Shown piece by piece: positions 22,045-32,969 of a stretch of DNA of 64,000 nucleotides (positions are counted from its first letter, which is position 1; each line of letters starts with the position of its first letter). Source of the stretch: Limnanthes douglasii subsp. nivea (taxonomy: Eukaryota; Streptophyta; Magnoliopsida; Brassicales; Limnanthaceae); the NCBI GenBank assembly GCA_036936605.1, contig JAUPFV010000004.1, positions 89,306,334 to 89,370,333 of the forward strand. Direction: 5' to 3'. The translations under genes and the position numbers were made by a program. The notes beneath the pieces are model-generated. The model did not search any database, had not been told where the DNA came from, and saw only the letters and a program-made list of their open reading frames with translations.

Positions 22045-22967
22045 TGCCGAAAATTCATGATAGTATCTCCGTTGGCGCGGAAACTCTTACTTCCCACGAA
22101 GTGCTGCCTAAATATCGCCCAGAAAGTTCCGAAGTTCCAGATGCAACCCTGCGGCAACCGGTTGTACCATTTAGAAGCCCTATCTTTGAAAGTCATAGAA
22201 AAGGCTCTACACAGGAGCTTGTCATCGTTGTCGAAGCTTAGCATGAAGTTCTTGAAAGCCTCCAAATGGTTATCCGGATCCTTTTTCCCGTCGTATTTTT
22301 CCAGCTTGGAAATGTCAAATCGCCTCGGGATTCGCCCCGCTAATATCTCATCGGACAACGGGGAGGCCCTCCAGTTGACTCCGAGCTCAAAAGCTCCTCC
22401 CCCGAGACCTTCGGTTCTAATTCCATAGAGCCCCTCGGCTCCCGGGCTGACGAATTGGCTACTGGTTCTGTATCCGTGGTTCTGGCTATTCGACGGCTAC
22501 CACGGAACTGGCGGCAATATTTCCTGCTCTTCGCGGCTGGCTGCGTGCATTTCTTCCTTCTCAAAAGATACCGGGGTCGGCTTACCAGTGCCGCCCTTCT
22601 TATACTGCGGGGGATCTGCCCGGGACCCTCGAAGGCGTCGGGATCGACTCTTTTGGGTTCGTTGGACTCTTTCCCGCCGCAGATATTCTCTGCCCGACGA
22701 GTCGTCTGAGGGGTAGTCTGATGTCAAGGTCTGACGGCTCTCATGGTTCCGATGAGTCCTGACGGCCTCTTCATCGTCGGGGAGGGAGTCTCTGTAATAC
22801 CTGACAGGTCGGGCCTCTATTTGTGGATCGGCGCCACGGCCAGTTGCCCATCGATCCTCCAGGATGGGCCCTTTGCCCTTTCCTTCCCGGGCTCGTTTCT
22901 CACCCAATGTCTGCTCCCTTTCTTCTTCTAACCGAGCAATGTCCTCGAGGAGTTGCTTTCGGGTCAT
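22045..22967 (-). pseudogene. Tat gag N-terminal and capsid region, frameshifted and internally deleted
   Basis: The first ATG of the open frame is 22967-22965. A charged leader (DIARLEEEREQTLGEKRARE) is followed by Arg/Ser-rich sequence and a frame break near 22497. The second frame carries the retrotransposon gag domain (ISKLEKYDGKKDPDNHLEAF, CRAFSMTFKDRASKWYNRLP) from 22358 to about 22045. After GDTIMNF the sequence jumps to the zinc-finger frame. The usual LxxxRQ..ESL to AEKYI part of Tat gag is missing, so an internal deletion occurred near 22040. Confidence 0.82.
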
Positions 22968-23144
22968 TATCAAAGTCGACCGTTTGTCCCGTCCGCCGTG
23001 CTATTCCCGACCAGGGACTCCCGTGCCTTCCGAACCAGAGACGGTTCGGGCGACTTCTCTACCGTCCCTCTCTACCGCCGCTTCGCTATTCATCCCGAAA
23101 AATATGATTTTAAAAGAAAGAAAGATTCCTTTTCGGTATCACTG

Positions 23145-23162
23145 TTCCCACAGACGGCGCCA
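23145..23162 (-). promoter_or_regulatory. Primer binding site (tRNA-Asp type)
   Basis: Read on the minus strand directly after the 5' LTR and one T, the sequence TGGCGCCGTCTGTGGGAA begins with a nine-base match to the complement of the plant tRNA-Asp 3' end (TGGCGCCGT). Divergence follows the first nine bases. Athila and Tat elements commonly use this primer. Confidence 0.75.
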
Positions 23163-23163
23163 A

Positions 23164-23488
23164 TGATGAGTCAATAATTATTAGGAGAATATATTTGGGA
23201 TCTTGAGCCAGATGTGACTAGAGAAAGTGTAGAGAGATAAAGAGTGAATTCGTGAAAGTAATATTCAATGCCCTTTTTAGGCAAGTGGGTCACCCTTTTA
23301 TAGTAAAATAAGGAGGACCCATTTAAGCTCTTAGTGGGCCGTTCATCACATATCAATGAGGCCCTTCTACTACTTTTATCTTTGCACATTGGTCCTCGAA
23401 GGACTTTGAATACTCTATTGATCATGTCAAACACTATTTACTGCGTTTTTACCCTTATTACTTGGATCGGCGAATTCCGCCCTCATCA
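23164..23488 (-). repeat. 5' LTR of the Tat element (325 bp)
   Basis: Ends are TGATGAG/CTCATCA. Five substitutions and a 4-bp GAGA deletion distinguish it from the 3' LTR. The TATA-like CTATAAAAGGG sits near 23294-23308 on the minus strand. Confidence 0.95.
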
Positions 23489-23640
23489 ATAGGTACGTTG
23501 AATATATTAGTCGGTATTTGTGGTATAGAATTAATATGAAGGTGGTTGGTGATGGTGAAGAATTATAAAAGATACATAAGATCGTTCAGATTAGACCGCT
23601 AGACGGTTATGCTGAAGAAAAACTAATATTTCTTGACCGA
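23489..23640 (+). pseudogene. Plant mobile domain relic, part after the gypsy insertion
   Basis: Immediately after the element and the duplicated ATAGG, the plus strand reads RYVEYISRYLWYRINMK, continuing the mobile-domain reading frame that ended DIH before 13343. The rest (KIHKIVQIRPLDGYAEEK) follows a stop. Removing the retrotransposon and one ATAGG restores one continuous, though decayed, reading frame. Confidence 0.65.
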
Positions 23641-26360
23641 GTATTAATGATCATATCTCATTATATCGATCTTACTATTCAAGGATTCCTTATATTGTGT
23701 TTATTTGCCTAGGTTTTGTTTATCGTTATTTTTGGATGATGTTTCTATTCAAATATTGTTGTGGTTTTATTAGTTATTTGTAATTATAATGATCATTTCT
23801 TGTACAAGATGTTTTCTACTTATGATCACTGCTTTGTATTTGTTGAATATGTTAGTCTTTAATTTAGTCGGTATGGATAGTTTTAGCATTATGTTCATAA
23901 ATAGTCTTTGTTGGAGTTAGAATGAGCAATGCAGCCTAAGTAGTGGTTATTCAACCATTTCCTTGACAATACATACCTAATAAACTATAAGTGTAGTACT
24001 GAACTAGCAGTATTTCTCACGCATATTGTTAGTTAATCTTAGATTGGTGTATAATGTATCCATATCGACAATACACATTTACTTATAACATAATATATGT
24101 AGCTTGCATGATAAGGTCAATGGTTGAGGGCATTAAATCTTTTCAAACGTGATACTAACAGTAAGAACTCATTATTTTGGTAGTACGTTTGTGCATTACC
24201 AATAGGGTGGGTGCAAATTTCCAGTCAAAGTTACATTGACAGTAGGGTGGGCGCAAATTGCATGTCCAAGCTGCACTGATAGTGTGATTTATACGAACTA
24301 CCAGAGCTGATACCTTTTTTTACAAGTTATGTTACTTGTAAAACAAGGTAAAATGGTTAACTTTTGTAAAATTTCAGATAAAAAAGTGACAACTACACCC
24401 ACGTGTAATGTCACTGCAACGTGTATTGTCTATATAATATATGTTGTACTGCCATGTCTTATTTAGGATCTTCGTTTGTATTAAGAGTGAGGTACTCATG
24501 AATTGAGACTCGTACTCATGAATTGGAAAAACATATGATTTGCATCGGCAGTCCGCGAGCTATATAATGTCGAGGCAGTGTGGTAGACAAAATCCTCATT
24601 AATCGAAAATTTATAAATTCGTGGATTAATACTCTGGACCCCAATCACCTTATGTTCCATTTAAAAAATATGTGTATTTAAAAATGGACTAGTGCGAATA
24701 AATACAAAAAAATATATGATATTTACAAAAAAGTATGGTCACAAATCTTAATTACCTATAACTCCCAAAAATATATCATATTAACTTATAACTACCAATT
24801 AAGTTAAACATGTTTTATAAAATTGATGACTTCTTCATAATATGTGACAAACCTTCAAATGTGTCTTTGTTAGTCTTCGAAGACAAATAACCATATGAGG
24901 TTTTGACAATATTTTATAGTGATTATTGAGTGTGAAATTCATTACCTTTTAATATCATTTGTCCTCCAATAAAATCTCTAACCTCTTCCTTTAAAGTATT
25001 TTTTAAGTACTTGAACGTTGCTTTTTAAGTCGTTACAGATTCCAACAAACTTTAAAATAATATAACCACCACTAGCAATGATAGTTTCTCATGTTTTTTG
25101 AAGGCAGACTAATCACGACATCTGATTATATAACATACTAACTTCTAAGTATCTCAAGAGCCAAAGGATGTCTCAGACCGAAATTAGTATCTGTCTTACC
25201 TAATAATATCCATATCAACATGGTAGGGTCCATGATCTACATCAGTAAATAAAACAAACATGAATGAAATAAAAAGAAATATATATGATATACCATTTTA
25301 TAAAAACTTCATTACTTGTTCACAACACTTTTAATTAAACCATAACATATTTAAAAATACTTTTGTAGATACGAGCTAGAAGTTACAGTTCTGATTTTGG
25401 TAGTTATAAATTAATATGATATGTTTATCTATTTATAAATAGTTATGATTTTGATAAAATACCATCTATTTTTAATATTTATTCGTAGTCTTACAAAAAT
25501 GATTTTCTTTTCAATTTTAGGCTAATTAGATATAAAATCATGCTATGTATATATCCAAAACAAGTCTAAGTTTATCCAATTTAAGTTAATACCTTTGCAT
25601 AAGTTTACTCTTTTTTTGGACCAAAATATCCTTTTAGGGCATCAACTTTATTTTCTCTCTAACTTCTGAGTTCTCTCTCACCTATCTCTAACTTCTCATT
25701 ACAATCCGGCAAAAGAACAATCTGACGTGCTCCTCCTCATTCTCCGCCGCTCCTCCACCACCATCACCAATGTATTTTTTTATTTTTTTATTTTTAGTAT
25801 GTTGAATTTTGGATGTTTTTAGGTTGTTTTACGTTGAATTATGTTAATTTTTGCATGTTTTGAGTGAATTTCATGTGTTAGATTTAGTGTTTCGAAAATA
25901 GGTTCGAATTTAAGGGTTAGGGTAGATTACACTTAGGGTTTTGGAGGTTAATTTCGGCTTCAAAAGAATCGGCTCGAAAATGGCCGGCACCAATTGGGTG
26001 CGACCAAACACTCCATCAGTGCGTATACCTATCTCGATGGTGCACAACAAAATTAAATTATTATTTAAAAAAAAAATAACCTATATTTTTTATAAAATAA
26101 CGTCGTGTTTTTTTCTAAATTTTTTTTACAAAAATTTGTTCAAGTTTATATCTATTTTATGGTCATAATAACTTTTTAAAGTGTTAATTATTTATGTATT
26201 TTTGTACTAACATTTTTTTCCAACATATTAATTTTGTTTATATTTAATTTTAAATATTTTTAAATTATATTATTTATTTAACATTTATTAATATTTAGTT
26301 ATGTTGTCCAATACCCACAAAAATTTGATTTTTTCTTGACATTCATCAAAAGATCATGTT
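23641..26360. other. AT-rich intergenic region with a small imperfect duplication
   Basis: Two imperfect copies of a roughly 40-bp unit (AGGGTGGGYGCAAATT) lie at about 24204-24285. A less AT-rich island at 25650-26060 has CT-rich sequence, CCGCCGCTCCTCCACCACC and an ATGGCC-like stretch at 25980. It might be the remnant of a leader or transposon terminus, but no protein is recognisable. Confidence 0.4.
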
Positions 26361-26935
26361 CAATTTTTTAAAATATTAATGTATTTAATTTCTAACCATT
26401 TATATATTTAAAATTTATTTAATGTGATTTTTTTACTGAATTTTAGTTGTTTTTGTATTTCATTTATTTCAATTATAAGTTATAAATTTATTTAACGCGT
26501 GAGTTATAAGTTTTTTTAAATCTAAATTTTATTATCTTAAAATCTCATAATAATAAATAAATAAATACACACAATAAATGATGAGACTAGTAAAACAAAA
26601 TTAGTAATAAATACACAATAAATGATGAGACTAGTAAAAAAAATTTAAAATTTAGTAATAAACCACATTATTATTTTTTAAATATTAATGTATTTAATTT
26701 CTAACAATGTATTTGAAATTTATTTAATGTGATTTTTTTATTATTTATTTTTCATTTATTTCAATTATAAGTTATAAATTTATTTAACTTGTGAGTTATA
26801 AGTTTTTTTAAGTCTAAATTTTATTATCTTAAAATCTCATAATAATAAATCAATAAATGCACACATAAATAATGAGACTAGTAAAAAAAATAGTAATAAA
26901 CCTCATTAAAATAATAATTATAAACTTTTATCATG
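26361..26935. repeat. Tandem duplication, period 309 bp, AT-rich
   Basis: ATTAATGTATTTAATTTCTAAC starts at about 26374 and again at about 26683. Both copies continue with TTTATTTAATGTGATTTTTTT, then TTATAAGTTATAAATTTATTTAAC, then ATGATGAGACTAGTAAAA-type blocks. A shorter unit with ATGAGACTAGTAAAA is itself repeated inside copy 1. Confidence 0.8.
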
Positions 26936-27411
26936 TAAATTATAATAAAATTTATTAAAATAATAATTATTATATTTAAACTATAATTAATAAAAACATT
27001 AAGGTAAGTCATAATGTTTTTTAAATATAAATTCTAAGAGACTTAATATATGATTTCTTAAACACAAACACAATATATGAATTAAAAATTTAATTTTTTC
27101 TCACAAAATTTTAGAAGTATTATTATAAAATTGTTTTACAATGAGATGGGCTTAACCCATTCCAGTTTCTTTACACCTATTTGAATGAAAATCAGAAAAT
27201 ACGCACCTATTGTCAAAAGTTGCCGCCAAAGTTAAAAATTTTCTTCTTCAAGCTTGTAAACCAGAGATTTATGTGAGAAATGTTCAACCATGGAATCAAG
27301 TAAAAGAGAGGAAGCTGGATTGAATGCTAGTGGATGCTCAAGAGATTTGTTGGAACAAAACAACTTAGGATATCCAAACTCAATATCAGTATACTATTCT
27401 GTCTCTTCTAT

Positions 27412-30400
27412 TTTAATGTACCAGATTTCGAGGGTTTTCAGAAGAAAAATCGATCTAAGATAATTATTGATGAGGTTTGTATCTCGGTCAAGGTCAGAAC
27501 CTTTTTCGAGAGTGTATTTCGCTATCCAATATGCAGCTACATTTTATTCACGGTAGATATGAGAGTTTTTCACTGTAGAAGTAATCCGAGTTCTACAATA
27601 TTTGATAATAAAGTCTAGGTACCAAGGTGAGTTGCCCTTTAGAATCATCTCAATGAGTAAGGTTGAGTCAATTTCAATATCCAGTAGGTTGATCCCTTTA
27701 TTACGACAGAGAAGAAGCCCATCTAATAGGGCTCTGCACTCTGATATAATAGCCGATTGTTTGCCATAAAGTCTCTCGTAACCTGCCACAAGATTACCTT
27801 TATTGTCTCGAATCAGCTCTCCTCCACTTGCTTCTCCTATATAGCAAGTAGCCCTGTCAGTGTTTAGTTTGTACCTGGTGGTTTTAGGATTTTTCCAGTG
27901 CAAAGACATGGTTATTCAGGGTTTACTTCGATGGTTTATGCAGCCTAGATGATGTTCAGTCCCAACATTTTTACCCCAATGTTTTCTTTTTAGCATGTGA
28001 GCTTGATCTAGGCCAACAATTATATGTATAACTTGATAAACCATGGAATTTGTAGATGTATCTTGACCCAAGTGCTCTTTCTTGTTTCTAGTTGCTCAAA
28101 TAATCCACGAAATAACCACAGGTAGAATTGTTATGATATGTGTTTTCTTTGTTGATGACCAAAACCAAGATCTGAGCATGTGGGAAAAGGTCATGTTGCG
28201 TCTGATAATAATGTTTAACATAGAAGCAAAGAAAATAAGACGTCCCATGCTTTGATACATCATATGAATATGTGATTAGTGTTTTCAACATTTTTCGCAT
28301 TGCTGACATTTTGAAGCCATCTGAAATCCCTTTCTTTAAAGATCAGTGTCAGTAAAAAGCCAACCATATATAGATATCCACCAAAAAAGAACACTTTTTA
28401 GAAGTAATCGAGTTCCAAATATTCTTGAATAAAGATGATTTGTTTGATTTCTTTCTGATAAATGTCAAGGTGTCTTTAGTTTTGAAGTTCCCTGAAGAGG
28501 ACAAAACCCATTTCATAGAATCTTTTGAGAAGTTTATATAATTTTTTTTTGTATAATGCTGATAGTTGCAGTAGAGAAAATGTTCTGGAGCCTGTTCATG
28601 TCCCATTGCCCATAGAACCCTCCTCAATATTCTAGTAAATACATTGCTCAACCTGGTCTCTGGTTTTTTAAACCCTTGAGCACCTGGATTGATTAGGAAT
28701 AGTAATAGGATGATAGGCGGAACAATAGATTGAATCCATTAGCCTTACTCATAAAGATTTATGTTCTCTAAAGTGTAGCCACAACTTGTATGAGAAGAAA
28801 GTCTGAATATCTTCAATTTTCTTAAGTTTAGACCTCCATCTTCATATGGTTTGCACAGTTTAGACCAGAAAGCCCATGATATATTATGTTTTATCTATGT
28901 AACACCCCATATGAATCTATTGCAGAGGGTATTGATGTGGTTCATTGTATTTTTAAGTAAGGTTGAGTGTTGGAGAGAGTATATAAGCATAGTATTAAAG
29001 ATTGATTGGATTAGGGTTAGTCTTCCACCATAGGATATGTAGATGTTGTCCCAATCCATATTTTTTTTAATCTTACTGATAATACTTCCAAATTTGAAAA
29101 TATTGCCCCAATCTTATTGTTTATTACTTCTCCAGCTCTGATTTGATAATGATCCATAAAGTTTTTTTATTTTCTTGATTTCATAAGCTTTCCCATTACA
29201 GAAGACTATCAAATCGTCTGCAAATGCCAAATAAGGCACACATGTAGATCCAATGTTCTTGTATTTCAACGAATGATCTAGGATTACAATATGTTTTATG
29301 CCTATGACCATGGTGGTAGAAACCATGTTGTTAATCACTTTAGAATATATTCTGTTGAACATGGTGGTCAAACTGATAGGTCTGAAATCTTTCCAACCCT
29401 TTGGATAATCAGTTTTAGGTTTCATGTAGATAGATGTAGCATGGACTCCTGAAGGGATAAGACTTCCATTAAAGATGCCTCTGATTGCATCACAAAGCTC
29501 TTTCTTGATTATATCCCAGGAGATTTGATTGCAGTGACCATTGAAACCATCTAGCCTAGCTACTCCATTTGAATTAAGAGATTTAATGGTAATTTGAATC
29601 TCTTAATCATGAAGCATCTTTGTTAACATCTTGTTGTATTCTAATGTAATCAGGCCTGGGATGATGTTTAATAGATCTTCACCTTTCATGTGATCTGGAG
29701 GATCGGACAACCAAAGATTTGAATAAGAGTTCAACAGAAGCTCCAATAGAAGATTGATCATCAAGCCAATTCAACCCATCTTTAATTCTGGTAATTTTGT
29801 TTCTCCAGTGTTTCTTTTTAACATAGTTGTGAAAGGCGGCATTATTTATATTATTATCCCTTATCCAACTAGAGTTTGCCTTCTGATCCCAGTAGCTTTC
29901 CTCAATTGACAGAAATGATGGGTGGTCTAGCTTTGTTTTTTCAAGGAGAGTGTTGTCATTGGCATAATTACAAATCTGGTAGTTAACTTCATGAAATTTA
30001 ATGACATCCTCTATCTTTTTTAATCCTTCAAAGACATTCCCAAACGTAACTTTGTTCCAGATATTTAGTTCAACTTTTAAGTTTTTCATTTTGTTCCAAA
30101 AGACTTGAATAGGATGACCATAAGTTTCAATATTACAAGTTTTTTTACCGGCTCTAGGAAATCCTCATGTCTTTTCCACATATTGAAAAACTTAAAAGAA
30201 GATTTGGGCTGACACGTGTTGGAGTGAATTACGATGCTTATTAGGTTGTGATTTGAGTATGTCTTAGCCAGATGTTTGATGGTAGTGTTGTCAAAGTAGT
30301 TCAACCAAGCATAAGTATATAATACCTTATCCAGTTTTTTCCATTTTCTGCAATTAGACCATGTAAAATTTGACCCAAAGTACCCATCATAAATTAGGTG

Positions 30401-30730
30401 GACAATCAACCATCATAATCCTAAATTCATTTATACTTCTAATGCAGGAGGTAACGCAGGATAACTGTTCATCGAGGCTTACAATTGCATTGAAGTTTTT
30501 AAATACTAGGCATTCCATTGAAGGATCGTCTACAACTCTGATCCTATCCCACAATAGGTTTCTTTGTTCCTTTGTACATTTTCCACAAACAATTATTACT
30601 ATGAAGTTTTAATCAAGATTACAATGTTTTACATTCAAGTGAAGAAACTGGTCTTCATTTAGACTTGTATCAACAATATAGTCAGCATTACACATAACCC
30701 TAGATTTTATTAGGTAAGTTACCAGTAGTC
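27412..30730 (-). pseudogene. LINE-C ORF2 relic: endonuclease, truncated RT, zinc region, RNase H
   Basis: Reading leftwards: endonuclease remnants (NFNAIVSLDEQLSC, then GYFGSNFTWSNCRKWKKLDK at about 30350); an IWNKVTFGNVFEGLKK block; an RT fragment (KDFRPISLTT, then LAFADDLIVF at 29220); the zf-RVT region at 28349-28651; and RNase H at 27544-27909 (YKLNTDRATCYIGEASGG, SECRALLDGL). The tail reads AAYWIAKYTLEKG and ends near 27412. Stops and the RT deletion make it inactive. Confidence 0.82.
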
Positions 30731-30769
30731 CATAAGTAGCCTAGTTTATTAGCAATGAAGCTCAAATGA

Positions 30770-31547
30770 GTCTAAGGGATCATTGGATCCTATAAAGCCA
30801 TGTAGACAAGGGGGGTGCCCAGATTCTTGCCAATGACTCTAATAATGTCTTTATTAAACATATAATCGGGGAGACTATGAAGAGAGAGATAGACAGACAT
30901 GAGTTATTAGTCATTCATAGTTAGGATTAAAGTGAGGCATCCATTTGAGAAGTCTCATAATTTTAGGACCAACTCGACAAACATTTAGATTTCAGAGCTT
31001 CTTTAGATCTCTTCGGCAAGTGAATTTGATGAATATATGTTTATAGTCCCACGAAGAGAGATTGAATTCACCTGAAAAGTTAAATGTACCCATGAATTTC
31101 TTGATAGTTTCCACATTTGGTTTTCCTGAAGCAAACTTGCCAATTAAAGTTAATCTTAAAATTTTCTCTAACTTTTCTTTATATTTCTCTTCAAATCTAA
31201 TCATGATTTGATAATCTTTCATGGTTATTGAGTAATTATTATGGTTTAAACCTTTTGTCTCTTCTTTGAATAAATCAACATACGATTTACGATTTGGTGG
31301 ATCATTTGTAGGGATTGGATCGCTCGATGTTGATTCAAATGTCGGATTGGTTATGACGTCGGCTATGGTAAAGGGAATCAAAGAAATATGGTTAGTGGCG
31401 TTCTGCTTAGGATCGGGTGAATTGTTGCACAGGGTTTCGAATTTGCAGATTTCAGTGGCAGGAAATGTTTATTCAATTTGTAAATTTCAGGAGATGAAGC
31501 CGATTTAAAAGATGAAGGATTTCTCCTTCTTCCATATTGATAGCCAT
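30770..31547 (-). pseudogene. LINE-C ORF1 relic (DUF4283-like)
   Basis: The start ATG is at 31547 (MAINMEEGEI). The middle reads LTLIGKFASGKPNVETIKKF and then WDYKHIFIKFTCRRDL, and further on KIMRLLKWMPHFNPNYE. This matches the ORF1 of the other LINEs here. The zinc-knuckle end is missing. Stops interrupt the frame after 31500 and near 30990. Confidence 0.75.
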
Positions 31548-31739
31548 GATTTTAAACTCCAGCGAGAGTTATTGATCCAGTTATTCAAAGATTTTGTTTC
31601 TTGGAGAGAAACATAGTATCATCCGAATTAAAAATTTAATTTAATTAATAAAACCTCACTGTATTTCTATAAATACATATAGTAACGAATCATTTTTTTA
31701 TATAGTATCGTAAATAATAATTATATTTACATTTTGTGT

Positions 31740-32629
31740 AAGAGAAAAGTATTAGTAAATATTCACTTAACTTCTTTATTACCAATTAATACCCGAAAAT
31801 ATGATAATGTCAATTGGTACCTTAGCTCAAATAATGGGCAAAAATACCCTCGGTACTCTATATAAGAGTTATTTGTTTCAAATTTATCTTTCTTATTTTT
31901 TCTTTTTTATTTTTATTTTAAAAAGTCCATATAGTTTGGAAAAAATCTGAAAGAATGGTTGGTTTTTTTTTAAGACGAACAAAAGTATAACCATTAATGA
32001 TATTTTTTCATTTATTGTTTAAAGAACTCTCATGATTTTTTTTTAAAAACTCGCATAATTGATTTTCCAAAGAACTTTAATGATTGATTTTTAAAAGAAC
32101 TCTCATTATTGATTTTTCAAAGAACTTGTATGATTGATTTTTCAAACAAAATAACATAGTTATTTTTCCAACGAACTCACATGTTTAATTTTTCAAAGAA
32201 TGATTGATTTTTCAAAGAACTCTCATGATTAATATTTCAAAGAACTCTCATATTTAATTTTTCAAAGAACTCTCGTGGTTAATTTTCAAAAAACTCGTAT
32301 TTTATTGGTAAAATTTTATTTTAAAAAAAAAATTCAAAAACTCATCAATGGATCTAGTTTTGTTTATCTTAAAAAAAACTAAGGCGATGGTACTTTAGGA
32401 TATTTTTTTCGAAATCCGGTTTGAAAGATATAAACTTTTAAAAAATAAAATAAGAAAGATAAATTTTGGTTGAAGAATTAGAAGTAGTTACGTTAGTAGC
32501 GCTAATGATGAAATATGAGTATTTGAGGTATATTTAAAAAGTTAGGTATTGGTTGTGAGTAATATAGATGATATCTGTATTAAGTAGTAATAAAATGAAA
32601 TTTAGGTATTAGATGGAAGTATAATAGTT
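31740..32629 (+). repeat. AT-rich repeat element with internal 24-27-bp minisatellite (copy 1)
   Basis: Between about 32030 and 32330 there are about ten degenerate units of the form CAAAGAACTCTCATGATTGATTTTT. The sequence to the right (CAATGGATCTAGTTTTG, GATAAATTTTGGTTGAAGAATTAGAA, GAGTATTTGAGGTAT) matches, as reverse complement, 62520-62830. LINE-D later inserted at its right end; the remainder is at 38370-38400. The 31740-32030 part is a possible left extension. Terminal structures were not identified. Confidence 0.65.
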
Positions 32630-32969
32630 TTTTTAAGTTCGAATTATATTAAAATTAGGGGCACCCGTAAGGGTTAAAGAGATTACAGAAGGAGGCGCAA
32701 AGTGAAAATTTCAAAAGCCCTCCAAAAGGTTTAAACTTTTAACTTAGCAAAAACAAAGTAGTAAAATCAAGCTAATATCATTAATCTCCGATGCCTCTTC
32801 TTTTTCTTCAAGCGAGATTTCTTTACTGAATGAGTATAGTCAAGAAAAATCAACGTCAAAGGTCAAGAGAACTGATAAAGTAACAACTTCAAAAATTTGG
32901 GAAGGATCTGAAAATAAAAAGGAAGGATTAATAAAGCCTAAAAAAGTTAGTAAGAAATATAAAGATGAT

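Larger units (their letters stand above)
13343..23488 (-). mobile_element. Ty3/gypsy Tat-lineage LTR retrotransposon with antisense gene, flanked by ATAGG target duplication
   Basis: This is a complete 10146-bp element in minus orientation. Its 5' LTR is 23164-23488 and its 3' LTR is 13343-13671; each LTR ends TGATGAG...CTCATCA. The pentamer ATAGG occurs immediately outside both ends (13338-13342 and 23489-23493). Reading leftwards come the PBS, gag, protease, RT, RNase H, a second archaeal-type RNase H, integrase, a tandem-repeat region, the antisense gene and the PPT. The second RNase H and the 3' antisense ORF place it with Tat (Retand/Grande-like) elements. LTRs differ by 5 substitutions and one 4-bp indel (about 1.5%), so the insertion is recent. 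The element is clearly GC-richer than its surroundings. gag-pol carries several inactivating lesions. Confidence 0.95.
27097..31624 (-). mobile_element. LINE-C: minus-strand L1-type LINE with 18-bp target duplication and internal deletions
   Basis: The exact 18-mer GAATTAAAAATTTAATTT flanks the element at 27079-27096 and 31625-31642. The 3' A tail appears as T residues next to the left copy. At 4.5 kb it is shorter than LINE-B and LINE-D because of internal deletions. These remove the ORF1/ORF2 junction near 30720-30780, and RT fingers/palm near 29340 (a RIYSKVINN block jumps to ...LAFADDLIVF within about 30 residues). Both ORFs also carry stops. Confidence 0.88.

Noticed and set aside
20942..22709. 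Several plus-strand open frames across the gag-pol region
   Set aside because: They are GC-rich antisense shadows of the minus-strand gag/protease frame, whose motifs are unmistakable.
25650..26168. Candidate host gene start (ATGGCC with CT-rich leader)
   Set aside because: The frame is short, runs into poly-A/T sequence, has no recognisable domain, and no downstream exons could be supported.
27334..27618. 94-codon plus-strand frame
   Set aside because: It is opposite to the LINE-C RNase H tail and 3' UTR, and no family features are visible.
32030..32330. CRISPR-like array of spaced repeats
   Set aside because: Units are degenerate, contiguous and AT-rich in a plant nuclear setting; this is a minisatellite.
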